From the NCBI RefSeq assembly GCF_026340095.1, contig NZ_JAPEPO010000001.1:3874501-3938500 (forward strand): DNA of 64,000 bases, written 5' to 3'. The stretch comes from Streptomyces sp. NBC_01446 (lineage in GTDB: Bacteria > Actinomycetota > Actinomycetes > Streptomycetales > Streptomycetaceae). The position numbers were made by a program, and so were the translations under genes. Of the stretch, positions 44,935 through 53,282 are shown piece after piece. Every line of letters starts with the position of its first letter. Within the stretch, counting starts at the first letter, position 1. The notes under the pieces are model-generated. The model worked only from the letters and a program-made list of their open reading frames with translations, was not told where the DNA came from and made no database searches.

Positions 44935-44973
44935 GAGGCCCGGCCCGGGGTTCTGACCCCCGGGCCGGGCCTC
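44935..44973. terminator. Bidirectional hairpin terminator
   Basis: A perfect 16-bp stem with a 7-base loop lies between the zinc-ribbon gene and the convergent malonyl-transferase gene. It marks the left end of the biosynthetic cluster. Confidence 0.85.
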
Positions 44974-45021
44974 TGCGCGTACGGACGCACGTACCGGCGC
45001 ACGTACGGACGTAAGTGTCTG

Positions 45022-45978
45022 CTACGCCGCCACCGCCAGTGGCGCGGGCGCCGTGAACTTGTGGGCCGGCACGCCCGGCAGCGCCCTGCGGGTCAGGCCC
45101 GCGAGCGTGCCGCCGGGGCCGATGTCCAGGAACGCGGTGCAGTCGAGTTCCTCGTGGAGCGTGTTCAGGGACTCGACCCAGCGGACCCTGCTGACGAGCT
45201 GGCGGGTGCTGAGTTCCTGCCACTGGCTGCCGCCGTAGTGCGCGCGGGCGTCCACGTTCGCGACGACCGGCAGCACGCCCGCCGCGAAGTGGGTCAGTTC
45301 GAGGGCCCGGCGCAGGGCCGCGCTCGCGGGCTCCATGTAGGGGCTGTGGCAGGCGGCCGACACCGGCAGGACGCTGTAGCGCAGGCCGGCGTCCGCCGCG
45401 CGTGACGCCGCCGCGTCGATCGCCGTACGGCTGCCCGCGATCACCGTCTGCTGGGGACTGTTGTGGTTGGCCACCCACAGGTCCGCGCCCTCCTGCCGGA
45501 AGGTGTCGACGAGGGCGGCGACCTCGTCGACGTCGCCGCCCATGACGGCGGCCATCGCTCCCGGCCGGCGCCGGGCGACCTCGGCCATGGCACGGCCGCG
45601 CTCGCCCACCAGCCAGGCGCCGTCGGCGACGGAGAGGACACCGGCCGCGACCAGCGCCGTGTACTCGCCGAGGCTGTGGCCCGCGACCGCCACGACGCGG
45701 GCGTCCGACTCGCGCCTGCGCAGCTCCGACCACGCGAGCAGGGAGGCCGTGAACACCGATATCTGCGCGTGGTCGGTGCGCGACAGCGTCTCCTGGTCGG
45801 CCGTGAGCAGCAGCTCGGCGACGTCGAAGCCGGAGGCGCGCGAGACGGACTCGACGAGTTCCCAGGACTCGGTGGCGCGCCAGGGTTCACCCATCCCGGG
45901 CCGCTGAACTCCCTGTCCGGGAAAGAGGACGGCGTAGCGCGGCGAGGAGTCGGACGACTCGTGGAGGTGCGTGGTCAT
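45022..45978 (-). CDS. Malonyl-CoA:ACP acyltransferase-like (FabD-type)
   Basis: This enzyme should load malonyl (or a related unit) from CoA onto the ACP of this cluster. The 318-residue protein shows G-Q-G near the N-terminus, the nucleophile elbow G-H-S-L-G (Ser102), catalytic Arg127 (E-R-G-R-A-M) and His211 (A-C-H-S-P-Y-M). All catalytic positions are intact. The usual A-F-H-S near the last His reads A-A-C-H-S here, so acyl specificity may differ from housekeeping FabD. It is divergent from the carboxylase genes. Confidence 0.85.
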   Translation of the reverse strand: MTTHLHESSDSSPRYAVLFPGQGVQRPGMGEPWRATESWELVESVSRASGFDVAELLLTADQETLSRTDHAQISVFTASLLAWSELRRRESDARVVAVAGHSLGEYTALVAAGVLSVADGAWLVGERGRAMAEVARRRPGAMAAVMGGDVDEVAALVDTFRQEGADLWVANHNSPQQTVIAGSRTAIDAAASRAADAGLRYSVLPVSAACHSPYMEPASAALRRALELTHFAAGVLPVVANVDARAHYGGSQWQELSTRQLVSRVRWVESLNTLHEELDCTAFLDIGPGGTLAGLTRRALPGVPAHKFTAPAPLAVAA

Positions 45979-46144
45979 GATCTTCCCTTCCGGTGGCGGT
46001 CGGTATGCATCGTGCGGCCTGCCCGCTCAAGGCGTGGAAAAGGAATGCTGTTTTTCCCGGCCTTGAGTCGCGCATTGCCGCCCGCCCCGAATCCTTTTCC
46101 CCGGGTGGCGCCATTCGGGTGCCGGTCGGATGGGAGGACATGGC

Positions 46145-47767
46145 ATGACCACTGTGGTCGAGAAACCCGTCGCACAAAGCCCGGACATCTCCGGGGAGCG
46201 TGAGCCGGAGCGGCCCGACAGCGTGCATGTGCGCGTCGAGGAGCTGCGCCGGCTGCGCGCCGAGGTCCACGCGGGACCCGGGGTGCGGGCGACCCGGGCA
46301 CAGCACGACCGGGGCAAGCTGACGGCTCGCGAACGCATCGAACTCCTTCTGGACGAGGGCTCGTTCACGGAGCTGGAGCCGCTGCGCAGGCATCGCGCGA
46401 CCGGCTTCGGACTGGAGAAGCGCAGGCCGCACACCGACGGGGTGATCACGGGCTGGGGCACGGTCGAGGGCCGTCAGGTCTTCGTCTACGCGCATGACTT
46501 CCGTATCTTCGGCGGCGCGCTCGGCGAGTCCCACGCGGCGAAGATCCACAAGCTGATGGACCTCGCCGAGGCGTCCGGCGCCCCGCTGGTCAGCCTCTGC
46601 GACGGCGCCGGCGCCCGCATCCAGGAGGGCGTCACCGCGCTCGCCGGATACGGCGGGATCTTCAGCCGCAACGCGCTGTCCTCGGGAGTGATCCCGCAGA
46701 TCAGCGTGATCCTCGGGCCGTGTGCGGGAGGCGCCGCGTACTCGCCGGCGCTGACCGACTTCACGTTCATGGTGCGGGGTGTGGCGCAGATGTTCATCAC
46801 AGGCCCGGACGTCGTGCAGGCGGTCACCGGTGAGCGCGTGAGCATGGACGAACTGGGCGGGGCGGACGTGCACGCGTCGGTCTCGGGTGTGTCGGCGTTC
46901 GCGTACGACGACGAGGTGTCCTGCCTGGAGGACGTGCGCTATCTGCTCACCTTCCTGCCGTCGAACAACCGGCAGGCGCCGCCCGCGGTGGCCACCGACG
47001 ATCCGCCGGACCGGCGCACCGACGCGCTCGCCGACCTGGTGCCCGCCGACCCGGCCCGCGGCTACGACGTGAAGGCCGTGATCGAGGAGACCGTCGACGA
47101 CGGCGAGTACTTCGAGATCCAGCCCGACTGGGCGAACAACGTGGTGTGCGCGCTGACCAGGATCGACGGGCACGTCGTCGGCGTGGTCGCGAACCAGCCG
47201 ATGTCCAGCGCCGGCGTGCTCGACATCAAGGCCAGCGAGAAGGCCGCGCGGTTCGTGTCGGTGTGCGACGCCTTCAACATCCCGCTGGTCACGATGCTCG
47301 ACGTGCCCGGCTTCCTGCCGGGTGTCGACCAGGAGCACAACGGCATCATCCGGCACGGCGCGAAACTGCTGTACGCGTACTGCAACGCCACCGTCCCGCG
47401 CATCCAGCTGATCCTGCGCAAGGCGTACGGCGGCGCGTACATCGTGATGGACTCGCGCTCCGTGGGCGCGGACCTCTCCTTCGCCTGGCCCACGAACGAG
47501 GTGGCGGTGATGGGCGCCGAGGGCGCCGCCAACGTCATCTTCCGGCGGCAGATCGCCGCCGCCGACGACCCCGCCGCGATGCGCGAGCAGATGGTCAAGG
47601 AGTACAAGGCCGAGCTGATGCACCCGTACTACGCGGCCGAACGCGGCCTCGTGGACGACGTCATCGAGCCGGGCGAGACCCGGGCCGTGCTCGCCAGGTC
47701 GCTGGCCATGCTGCGCACCAAGCACCGCGCGCTGCCGCAGCGCAAGCACGGGATCACCCCGCTGTGA
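46145..47767 (+). CDS. Acyl-CoA carboxylase carboxyltransferase (beta) subunit
   Basis: This 540-residue protein of the PccB/AccD family transfers carboxyl from biotin to acetyl- or propionyl-CoA. ATG is chosen because GGGAGGAC lies 6 bases upstream. The two crotonase-like halves show G-G-A-L-G-E-S-H-A-A-K-I and G-P-C-A-G-G-A-A-Y-S-P in the first, and V-P-G-F-L-P-G-V-D-Q-E-H-N-G and Y-G-G-A-Y-I-V-M in the second. Its partner epsilon subunit follows immediately, but the biotin-bearing alpha subunit is not in the window. It would supply malonyl-CoA (or methylmalonyl-CoA) to the cluster. Confidence 0.92.
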   Translation: MTTVVEKPVAQSPDISGEREPERPDSVHVRVEELRRLRAEVHAGPGVRATRAQHDRGKLTARERIELLLDEGSFTELEPLRRHRATGFGLEKRRPHTDGVITGWGTVEGRQVFVYAHDFRIFGGALGESHAAKIHKLMDLAEASGAPLVSLCDGAGARIQEGVTALAGYGGIFSRNALSSGVIPQISVILGPCAGGAAYSPALTDFTFMVRGVAQMFITGPDVVQAVTGERVSMDELGGADVHASVSGVSAFAYDDEVSCLEDVRYLLTFLPSNNRQAPPAVATDDPPDRRTDALADLVPADPARGYDVKAVIEETVDDGEYFEIQPDWANNVVCALTRIDGHVVGVVANQPMSSAGVLDIKASEKAARFVSVCDAFNIPLVTMLDVPGFLPGVDQEHNGIIRHGAKLLYAYCNATVPRIQLILRKAYGGAYIVMDSRSVGADLSFAWPTNEVAVMGAEGAANVIFRRQIAAADDPAAMREQMVKEYKAELMHPYYAAERGLVDDVIEPGETRAVLARSLAMLRTKHRALPQRKHGITPL

Positions 47768-47982
47768 GCGCCGCGAGCGGCTCCGACGTGCTGCGGGAGG
47801 CCGCGTTCCACGTGGTGCGCGGCAACCCGAGCCCCCATGAACTGGCCGCGCTCGTAGCGGTGTTGACCGCGACGCTGCGCTCACGCGCCGACGCCGGCGA
47901 GGACGCCCCCGTGGTGCCCGCCCGCGCGGCGTGGGACCGGCCCGCCGACGGCTACCGCAGCCCGCTCGCCTGGGCGGCCTGA
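47764..47982 (+). CDS. Acyl-CoA carboxylase epsilon subunit
   Basis: This 72-residue protein has its GTG overlapping the beta-subunit stop (GTGA). The F-H-V-V-R-G-N-P-S-P-H-E-L-A-A-L motif and the C-terminal W-D-R-P-A-D-G-Y-R-S-P-L-A-W-A-A are signatures of the small epsilon subunit that stabilises actinobacterial beta-alpha complexes. Confidence 0.9.
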   Translation: MSAASGSDVLREAAFHVVRGNPSPHELAALVAVLTATLRSRADAGEDAPVVPARAAWDRPADGYRSPLAWAA

Positions 47983-48128
47983 GCCAGGTCGGCCGGCCCC
48001 TTGAGGCCGCCTTTAGTGAACGCTTTGCCACCCCCCTCGACAATGGAATCAAGCGAGGAAAGAGAAAAGGAAATCCCGGAGTTCGGGAGAATTCCCCGCT
48101 CGCCTCGCGCCGCATCAGGAGGACGAAT

Positions 48129-49193
48129 ATGAACACCGAGACCGCCGAATCCCCCGCAGTCAAGACCTGCCTGCCGGGCGCCGCGAACCTCGAATTCATG
48201 CGCACCGTGGACCGTTCCCTTCTCCACCGCTGGGCGCTCTCCGAGGTCTTCCTGACGGACAGCCGGCAGACCGGCGAGGACGACTACCTCGCCGCGGCCC
48301 AGCTCCCCCCGTCCCACGCCTACTACACCGAGCACACCTCGCGGCTCGGTGCCCCCGACCCGATGCTGCTCCTGGAGTGCTGCCGGCAGGCCGAAACGTA
48401 CGGCGGGCACGAGTTCGCCGGGGTGTCGCGCAAGAGCAAGTTCCTGCTGCGGTCCTGGTCCATGGAGCTGCCGGGCCTGCTCACCCTGCCCGAGGAGGAG
48501 ACGCCGGGCGAGCTGCGGATCTCGGTGCGCACCAGCAACCGACGCGGCACGCCGGGCGATGTGCGCCGGCTGACGTTCGGCATCGACATGAAGCTGGCCA
48601 AGCGCTGCCTCGGCTTCGTCAGGATGGACGTGGGCTACATACCCGCCGAGGTCTACGACGCCGTGCGCGTCCAGGGCCGCGGCAGGCCACTCGTCCCCTT
48701 CAAGGACATCCCGCGCGAGAACGCCTATGTGGCCCCGCACCTCGTGGGCCGCAGCTCCCCGTCGAACGTGGTCCTCGCCTCCGCCACCGTCAACACCGAC
48801 AACGCGCACGCCACGGTGCGGATCCCCCTCGACAACCGCAGCATGTTCGACCACGGCCAGGACCACGTGCCCGGCATGGTCCTCATGGAGGCCGCCCGCC
48901 AGCTGTGCCTGCTCGGCGTCTCCGACCTGTGGGGCGCCTCCGTCAGCCGCACCACGGTCGCCGGCTTCGACTTCGACTTCATGCGCTACGCCGAACTGGA
49001 CGCGCCCACCACGGTCCACATCCGCAAGACCGAGCCGTACGCGCACGAGGACAACCTCAGCCTGATGCTGCCGGACCTGCGGACCTTCTACATCGACTTC
49101 GTGCAGGACGGCGACGTCATCGCCTCCGGCCGGATGCACACCACGACGTCCGCGGCGGTCACCGCGCTGCCCGAGGGGGAGGAGTGCCTGTGA
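48129..49193 (+). CDS. AfsA-family protein 1 (butenolide/A-factor synthase-like)
   Basis: AfsA enzymes condense a beta-ketoacyl thioester with dihydroxyacetone phosphate, the first step to gamma-butyrolactones. This 354-residue copy (ATG after AGGAGGACGA) has two hotdog-type repeats. The second contains D-H-G-Q-D-H-V-P-G-M-V-L-M-E-A-A-R-Q (about residues 238-255), the family hallmark, and the first contains L-L-E-C-C-R-Q. It is about 40 residues longer than the other AfsA protein in this window and starts the main biosynthetic operon, next to the KAS III-like gene. It more likely acts in a specialised-metabolite pathway than in signalling. Confidence 0.88.
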   Translation: MNTETAESPAVKTCLPGAANLEFMRTVDRSLLHRWALSEVFLTDSRQTGEDDYLAAAQLPPSHAYYTEHTSRLGAPDPMLLLECCRQAETYGGHEFAGVSRKSKFLLRSWSMELPGLLTLPEEETPGELRISVRTSNRRGTPGDVRRLTFGIDMKLAKRCLGFVRMDVGYIPAEVYDAVRVQGRGRPLVPFKDIPRENAYVAPHLVGRSSPSNVVLASATVNTDNAHATVRIPLDNRSMFDHGQDHVPGMVLMEAARQLCLLGVSDLWGASVSRTTVAGFDFDFMRYAELDAPTTVHIRKTEPYAHEDNLSLMLPDLRTFYIDFVQDGDVIASGRMHTTTSAAVTALPEGEECL

Positions 49194-50236
49194 TCCCCGG
49201 CCACGTGTGGCTGTCGGCCGCCCAGTGGCTGCCGCCCACCGCCGAGAAGACGGTCGACGCGCTCGCCGACGGCCGGGTGACAGCCTCCGAGGCCGACGCC
49301 ATGGGGTACGAGCAACTGCCCGTGTCCGGCGACGAGTCGGCGCCGCAGATGGCCGTACGGGCCGCGCACCGCGCGCTGTCGCGGGTCGGTGCGAAGGCCG
49401 GGGACCTGTCGGCCACCCTGCACGCCTGGACCTACTACCAGGGCCACGACTTCTGGTCGCCCGCCCACTACGTGGCGGCCGGAACCGGCGCTCACGGAGC
49501 GATCCCCACCGGCATCCAGCAGATGTGCAACGGAGCGGCGGCCGCCCTGAGCACCGCGGTGGACCGCATCGCGGCCGACGGCGGCGGCTCACCGGTCCTC
49601 GTGACCACGGCGGACCGCTTCGCCCGGCCGGGCTTCGACCGCTGGGCCGGCGACTACGGCGTCTGGTACGGCGACGGCGCCACCGCGGCCGTCGTCGCAC
49701 GGGCCGCCACCGCCGACGACGTACCGGAGGGCGCGCTCACCCTGCGCGCCCTGCGGACCCGGGCCGTCCCCGCACTGGAGACCGCCCACCGCGACACCGG
49801 CGCGTTCCACCCGGCGCCGCACACGAGCAGCACCGCCGTGGACGTGCGCCGCACCAAGAAGGCCTTCCTCGCCACGCAGGGCAAACCGGAGTTCCTCGGC
49901 CGGCTGCGGCGCGAGACCAGCGAGGTCCTCGCCGACGCACTGCGCGACGCGGGCATCGGCCGGGGCGAGCGGGAGCTGCGCACCGTACTGCTCCCGAGGC
50001 TCGGCCGGGCCACCGCCCGCGACGTGTACGGGCCGGCCGTCGCCGAGGTCACGAACGCGCCGGTCGCCGACCTCGGCGACCGCACCGGGCACCTCGGCGC
50101 GGGTGACCTCCTGTCCAACCTGACCGCACTGTCCGCGGGCGCGAGCCCGTACCGCCTCCAACGCGGCGAGTACGCCGCCGTGCTGAGCGCCGGCGCGGGA
50201 TTCACCTGGAGCGCCGTCGTGGTGCACCGCCCCTGA
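49190..50236 (+). CDS. Divergent KAS III-like acyltransferase
   Basis: This 348-residue thiolase-fold protein starts at GTG overlapping the AfsA stop. The nucleophile is Cys113 (Q-M-C-N-G-A-A-A). The canonical His (H-Q-A-N) and Asn (G-N-T) of FabH are not found: at the His position the sequence reads P-R-L-G-R, and near the C-terminus there is T-G-H-L-G-A-G-D (His301, Asp306). This fits the KAS III-like enzymes that use Cys-His-Asp and make C-O or C-N rather than C-C bonds (CerJ-type). It may transfer an acyl chain to a hydroxyl acceptor made by the neighbouring AfsA. Confidence 0.78.
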   Translation: MIPGHVWLSAAQWLPPTAEKTVDALADGRVTASEADAMGYEQLPVSGDESAPQMAVRAAHRALSRVGAKAGDLSATLHAWTYYQGHDFWSPAHYVAAGTGAHGAIPTGIQQMCNGAAAALSTAVDRIAADGGGSPVLVTTADRFARPGFDRWAGDYGVWYGDGATAAVVARAATADDVPEGALTLRALRTRAVPALETAHRDTGAFHPAPHTSSTAVDVRRTKKAFLATQGKPEFLGRLRRETSEVLADALRDAGIGRGERELRTVLLPRLGRATARDVYGPAVAEVTNAPVADLGDRTGHLGAGDLLSNLTALSAGASPYRLQRGEYAAVLSAGAGFTWSAVVVHRP

Positions 50237-50274
50237 CCGCCGTAGCCACCTACTCGACGAAAGGCACACCTGTC

Positions 50275-51927
50275 ATGACGATCCCTCTGCGCGAGGGCCC
50301 CGGCGGACGACGTCCCGTCCTCGTCGTGGGCGCGGGCCCCGTGGGCCTGGTGCTCGCCACCGAACTGCTCAGCCAGGGCGTCCCGGTGAGACTGATCGAC
50401 AACTCGGCCGCCGGGCCCGTCCAGCACTCCCGGGCCAGCGTGGTCTGGCCGCGCAGCCTGGAGCTCCTCGGCCGGATCGGCGCCGCCCAGGGCGTCGTCG
50501 ACGCGGGCAACCGCCTCGACTCCGTGCAGTACTACTCCGACAAGCGGGCCATCGGCGCCATCGAGATGAGCCGGCTGACCGACACCCCGTACCCGTTCGG
50601 CGTGGTCATCCCGCAGGACACCACCGAGGAGGTCGTCCGCACCCGGCTCGCCGCGTACGGGGGCGAGATCGAGTTCGGGACGCTCACCGGCCTCGACACG
50701 TCCGGGCCGCGCCCGGTCGCCGAGGTGGAGGGCGCCGAGGGGCGTGTCGAGCAGATCGAGGCGGACTGGGTGATCGGCGCGGACGGCGCCCGCAGCGCGG
50801 TCCGCGAGTTCGCCGGCATCGAGCTCCTCGGCACCGGCAACGACGTGCTCTTCGCCATCGGTGACGGTCCGGTCGACGGCGACATGGACCCCCACTCGCT
50901 CGTCTACTGCTACTCACGCACCGGCGCCCTCGGCATCGCGCCGTTCGGCAACGGGCAGTTCCGGCTCGCGATCAGCGTGCCGGACTGGGACAAGGAGCAG
51001 AGCCCGCCGCGCGAACTCTTCCAGCACTTCCTCGACGAGCGCTCGCCGCGCCCCGGCCTGGTCGGCAAGCTGGACTGGTCGACGATCTTCCGGGCCCGGC
51101 GCAGGGTCGCCGAGACGATGCGCGCGGGGCGCGTGTTCCTCGCGGGCGACGCCGCCCATGTGTTCAGCGCGGCCGGCGCGCAGGGCATGAACACCGGTAT
51201 CCAGGACGCGGTCAACCTCGCCTGGAAGCTCGCCGGGGTCGTGAACGGCCTGTTCGAGCCGGGCATCCTCGACACGTACGACTCCGACCGGCACCTGGCC
51301 GCCGAGCGCATCGTCCTGACCACCGCCAAGCAGACCAGCTGGGGCCTGTTCAAGCGGCGCCACGAGATAGCGGCCCGCGACGGCGCCCTGCGCCTGGCCT
51401 CGCGCACCGGTCTCCTCCAGCGCTTCGGCGCCCCGCTGATGGCGCAGCACGACGTCAGCTACCGGCCCGCCGAGTCCCTGCGCGACACGCTGCCCGGCCT
51501 CACCCGCAAGGTCCGCGCCGGTGACCGCCTCCCCGTGTTCGCCGCGCACGGCACCCCCCAGAAGGGCGCCGACCGCTGGCCCTCGATCGACCCGGCGCGG
51601 CTCTCGCTGCTGCTGTGGGCGGGCGAGCGCCAGGACTCCGGCTGGGTGGCGGGCCGGGAAGCGCTGACGGCCGCCGCGCCCGAGGGCGTTCACGTGCGGG
51701 ACATCTCCGCCTGGCCGGGATTCGCCCCGCTCCTGGGCAAGGACCCCAAGGCCGTACTCGTACGGCCCGACGGACATATCGCGGCACTGACCGCGCCCGA
51801 ACCGGCCGAGGTGCGCTCGGCGCTGCGCCGGGCGGGCAGCTCCTTCAAGGCCATGGCGCGTCCCGTACGGACCGTGCCCGCGCAGCCCGCGCCGGCCGCC
51901 CACGAGGTCGAGGAGCTGGCCTCATGA
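50275..51927 (+). CDS. FAD-dependent aromatic-hydroxylase-type monooxygenase
   Basis: This 550-residue flavoprotein belongs to the group A class (PHBH/MhpA/RdmE type). It starts with a Rossmann loop G-A-G-P-V-G (residues 19-24), has the D-G motif G-A-D-G-A-R-S and the G-D motif L-A-G-D-A-A-H (about 287-293), and a C-terminal thioredoxin-like domain. All FAD/NAD(P)H motifs are present. It hydroxylates or epoxidises an activated substrate, probably late in the pathway. Its stop overlaps the KAS III start. Confidence 0.9.
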   Translation: MTIPLREGPGGRRPVLVVGAGPVGLVLATELLSQGVPVRLIDNSAAGPVQHSRASVVWPRSLELLGRIGAAQGVVDAGNRLDSVQYYSDKRAIGAIEMSRLTDTPYPFGVVIPQDTTEEVVRTRLAAYGGEIEFGTLTGLDTSGPRPVAEVEGAEGRVEQIEADWVIGADGARSAVREFAGIELLGTGNDVLFAIGDGPVDGDMDPHSLVYCYSRTGALGIAPFGNGQFRLAISVPDWDKEQSPPRELFQHFLDERSPRPGLVGKLDWSTIFRARRRVAETMRAGRVFLAGDAAHVFSAAGAQGMNTGIQDAVNLAWKLAGVVNGLFEPGILDTYDSDRHLAAERIVLTTAKQTSWGLFKRRHEIAARDGALRLASRTGLLQRFGAPLMAQHDVSYRPAESLRDTLPGLTRKVRAGDRLPVFAAHGTPQKGADRWPSIDPARLSLLLWAGERQDSGWVAGREALTAAAPEGVHVRDISAWPGFAPLLGKDPKAVLVRPDGHIAALTAPEPAEVRSALRRAGSSFKAMARPVRTVPAQPAPAAHEVEELAS

Positions 51928-52958
51928 GCCGCGCCGCCGTGGTCTGCGGTCTGGGCGGCGCGCTGCCCGCGACCGCCGTCACCAACGAGGAACTCGCCGC
52001 CCAGCTGGACACGTCCGACCAGTGGATCCGTACGCGTACGGGCATCGGCCTGCGCTACGTCGTCGCGCCGGGCGAGTCCACCTCCGACCTGGCCGTCGCG
52101 GCCGGGGAGCGCGCCCTGGAGTCGGCCCGCAGGACGGGCAATGACAACGACACCGAGGCCGACGTGGACCTGGTGGTCCTCGCGACCAGCACGCCCGACC
52201 GCCCCTGCCCCGGCACCGCGCCGGGCGTCGCCCACCGGCTCGGGCTCGGCACGGTCCCCGCGTTCGACGTCGCGGCGGTCTGCACCGGGTTCGTGTACGC
52301 CCTGGCCACCGCCGCCTCCATGATCACGGCGGGGGTCGCCCGGCGGGCCCTGGTGATCGGCGCGGACACCTTCTCGACGATCCTCGACCCCGTCGACCGC
52401 ACGACCCGCGCCATCTTCGGCGACGGCGCGGGAGCCGTGGTCCTGCGGGCCGGCGAGTCCAGCGAACCCGGCGCGCTCCTCGGTTTCGACCTGGGCAGCG
52501 ACGGCGGCGGCGCCGACCTCATCACGGTGCGCGCCGGCGGCTCCCGCCAGCGCTCGACGGGTGAACCGCCCGCCGAGGGCGACCAGTACTTCGCCATGGA
52601 GGGGCGGCCCGTCTTCACCGAGGCCGTGATCAACATGAGCGAGTCCTCGCAGCGCCTCCTCGACCGCGTCGGCTGGACGCCCGCCGACCTGGACAAGGTC
52701 GTGGCGCACCAGGCCAACGTCCGCATCCTGCACGCCGTCGGCGAGCAGCTGGGCCTGGAGGAGAAGCAGATCGTGGTGAACCTGGACCGGGTCGGCAACA
52801 CCGTCGCCGCCTCGATCCCGCTCGCCCTGTCGGACGCGGCCGCCGCAGGCGACCTCGTACCGGGCCACCGCGTGGTCCTCACGGGCTTCGGCGGCGGCCT
52901 CACCTGGGGCTCGGCCGCGCTGGTCTGGCCGGACATCGAACCGGTCACGCAGCCGTAG
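51924..52958 (+). CDS. 3-oxoacyl-ACP synthase III (FabH-type)
   Basis: This 344-residue KAS III starts a fatty-acid-like chain from an acyl-CoA and malonyl-ACP. The catalytic triad is complete: Cys120 (A-A-V-C-T-G-F), His262 (A-H-Q-A-N) and Asn292 (G-N-T). The N-terminus has T-S-D-Q-W-I-x-T-R-T-G-I, as in FabH. It is translationally coupled to the monooxygenase gene upstream and 66 bases from the ACP gene. With the ACP and KAS II it forms a minimal synthase. Confidence 0.92.
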   Translation: MSRAAVVCGLGGALPATAVTNEELAAQLDTSDQWIRTRTGIGLRYVVAPGESTSDLAVAAGERALESARRTGNDNDTEADVDLVVLATSTPDRPCPGTAPGVAHRLGLGTVPAFDVAAVCTGFVYALATAASMITAGVARRALVIGADTFSTILDPVDRTTRAIFGDGAGAVVLRAGESSEPGALLGFDLGSDGGGADLITVRAGGSRQRSTGEPPAEGDQYFAMEGRPVFTEAVINMSESSQRLLDRVGWTPADLDKVVAHQANVRILHAVGEQLGLEEKQIVVNLDRVGNTVAASIPLALSDAAAAGDLVPGHRVVLTGFGGGLTWGSAALVWPDIEPVTQP

Positions 52959-53024
52959 CCCATGGCCCCCAAAGCCTCAACTCACCGCACACACCACCCA
53001 TTTCACAGAATTCAGGAGTCAGTC

Positions 53025-53282
53025 ATGACCGCTCTTTCCGTCGAGTTCTCCCTCAAGCACCAGGTCTCCGGCCTCATCAGCGACAAGTTCGGCCTCGACG
53101 AGGCGGAACTGCTCTCGGGCGCCACGTTCGACGAGCTCGACATCGACTCGCTGATACTCGTCGAGCTCAGCCTGATCCTCCGCAAGGAGATGGGCATCGT
53201 CCTGGTCGAGGGCGAGCTCAAGTCGTCCTTCACCCTCGACGAAGCCGTCGCCGTGATCGCCGCGAAGGCGGACCAGGCATGA
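53025..53282 (+). CDS. Acyl carrier protein
   Basis: This 85-residue ACP starts at ATG after CAGGAGT. The phosphopantetheine attachment site is D-I-D-S-L with Ser42. Helix III (L-V-E-G-E-L-K-S-S-F-T-L-D-E-A) is typical, and the sequence is acidic and rich in Leu/Ile. Its stop overlaps the KAS II start (ATGA), so ACP and KAS are co-translated. The phosphopantetheinyl transferase must be encoded elsewhere. Confidence 0.93.
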   Translation: MTALSVEFSLKHQVSGLISDKFGLDEAELLSGATFDELDIDSLILVELSLILRKEMGIVLVEGELKSSFTLDEAVAVIAAKADQA

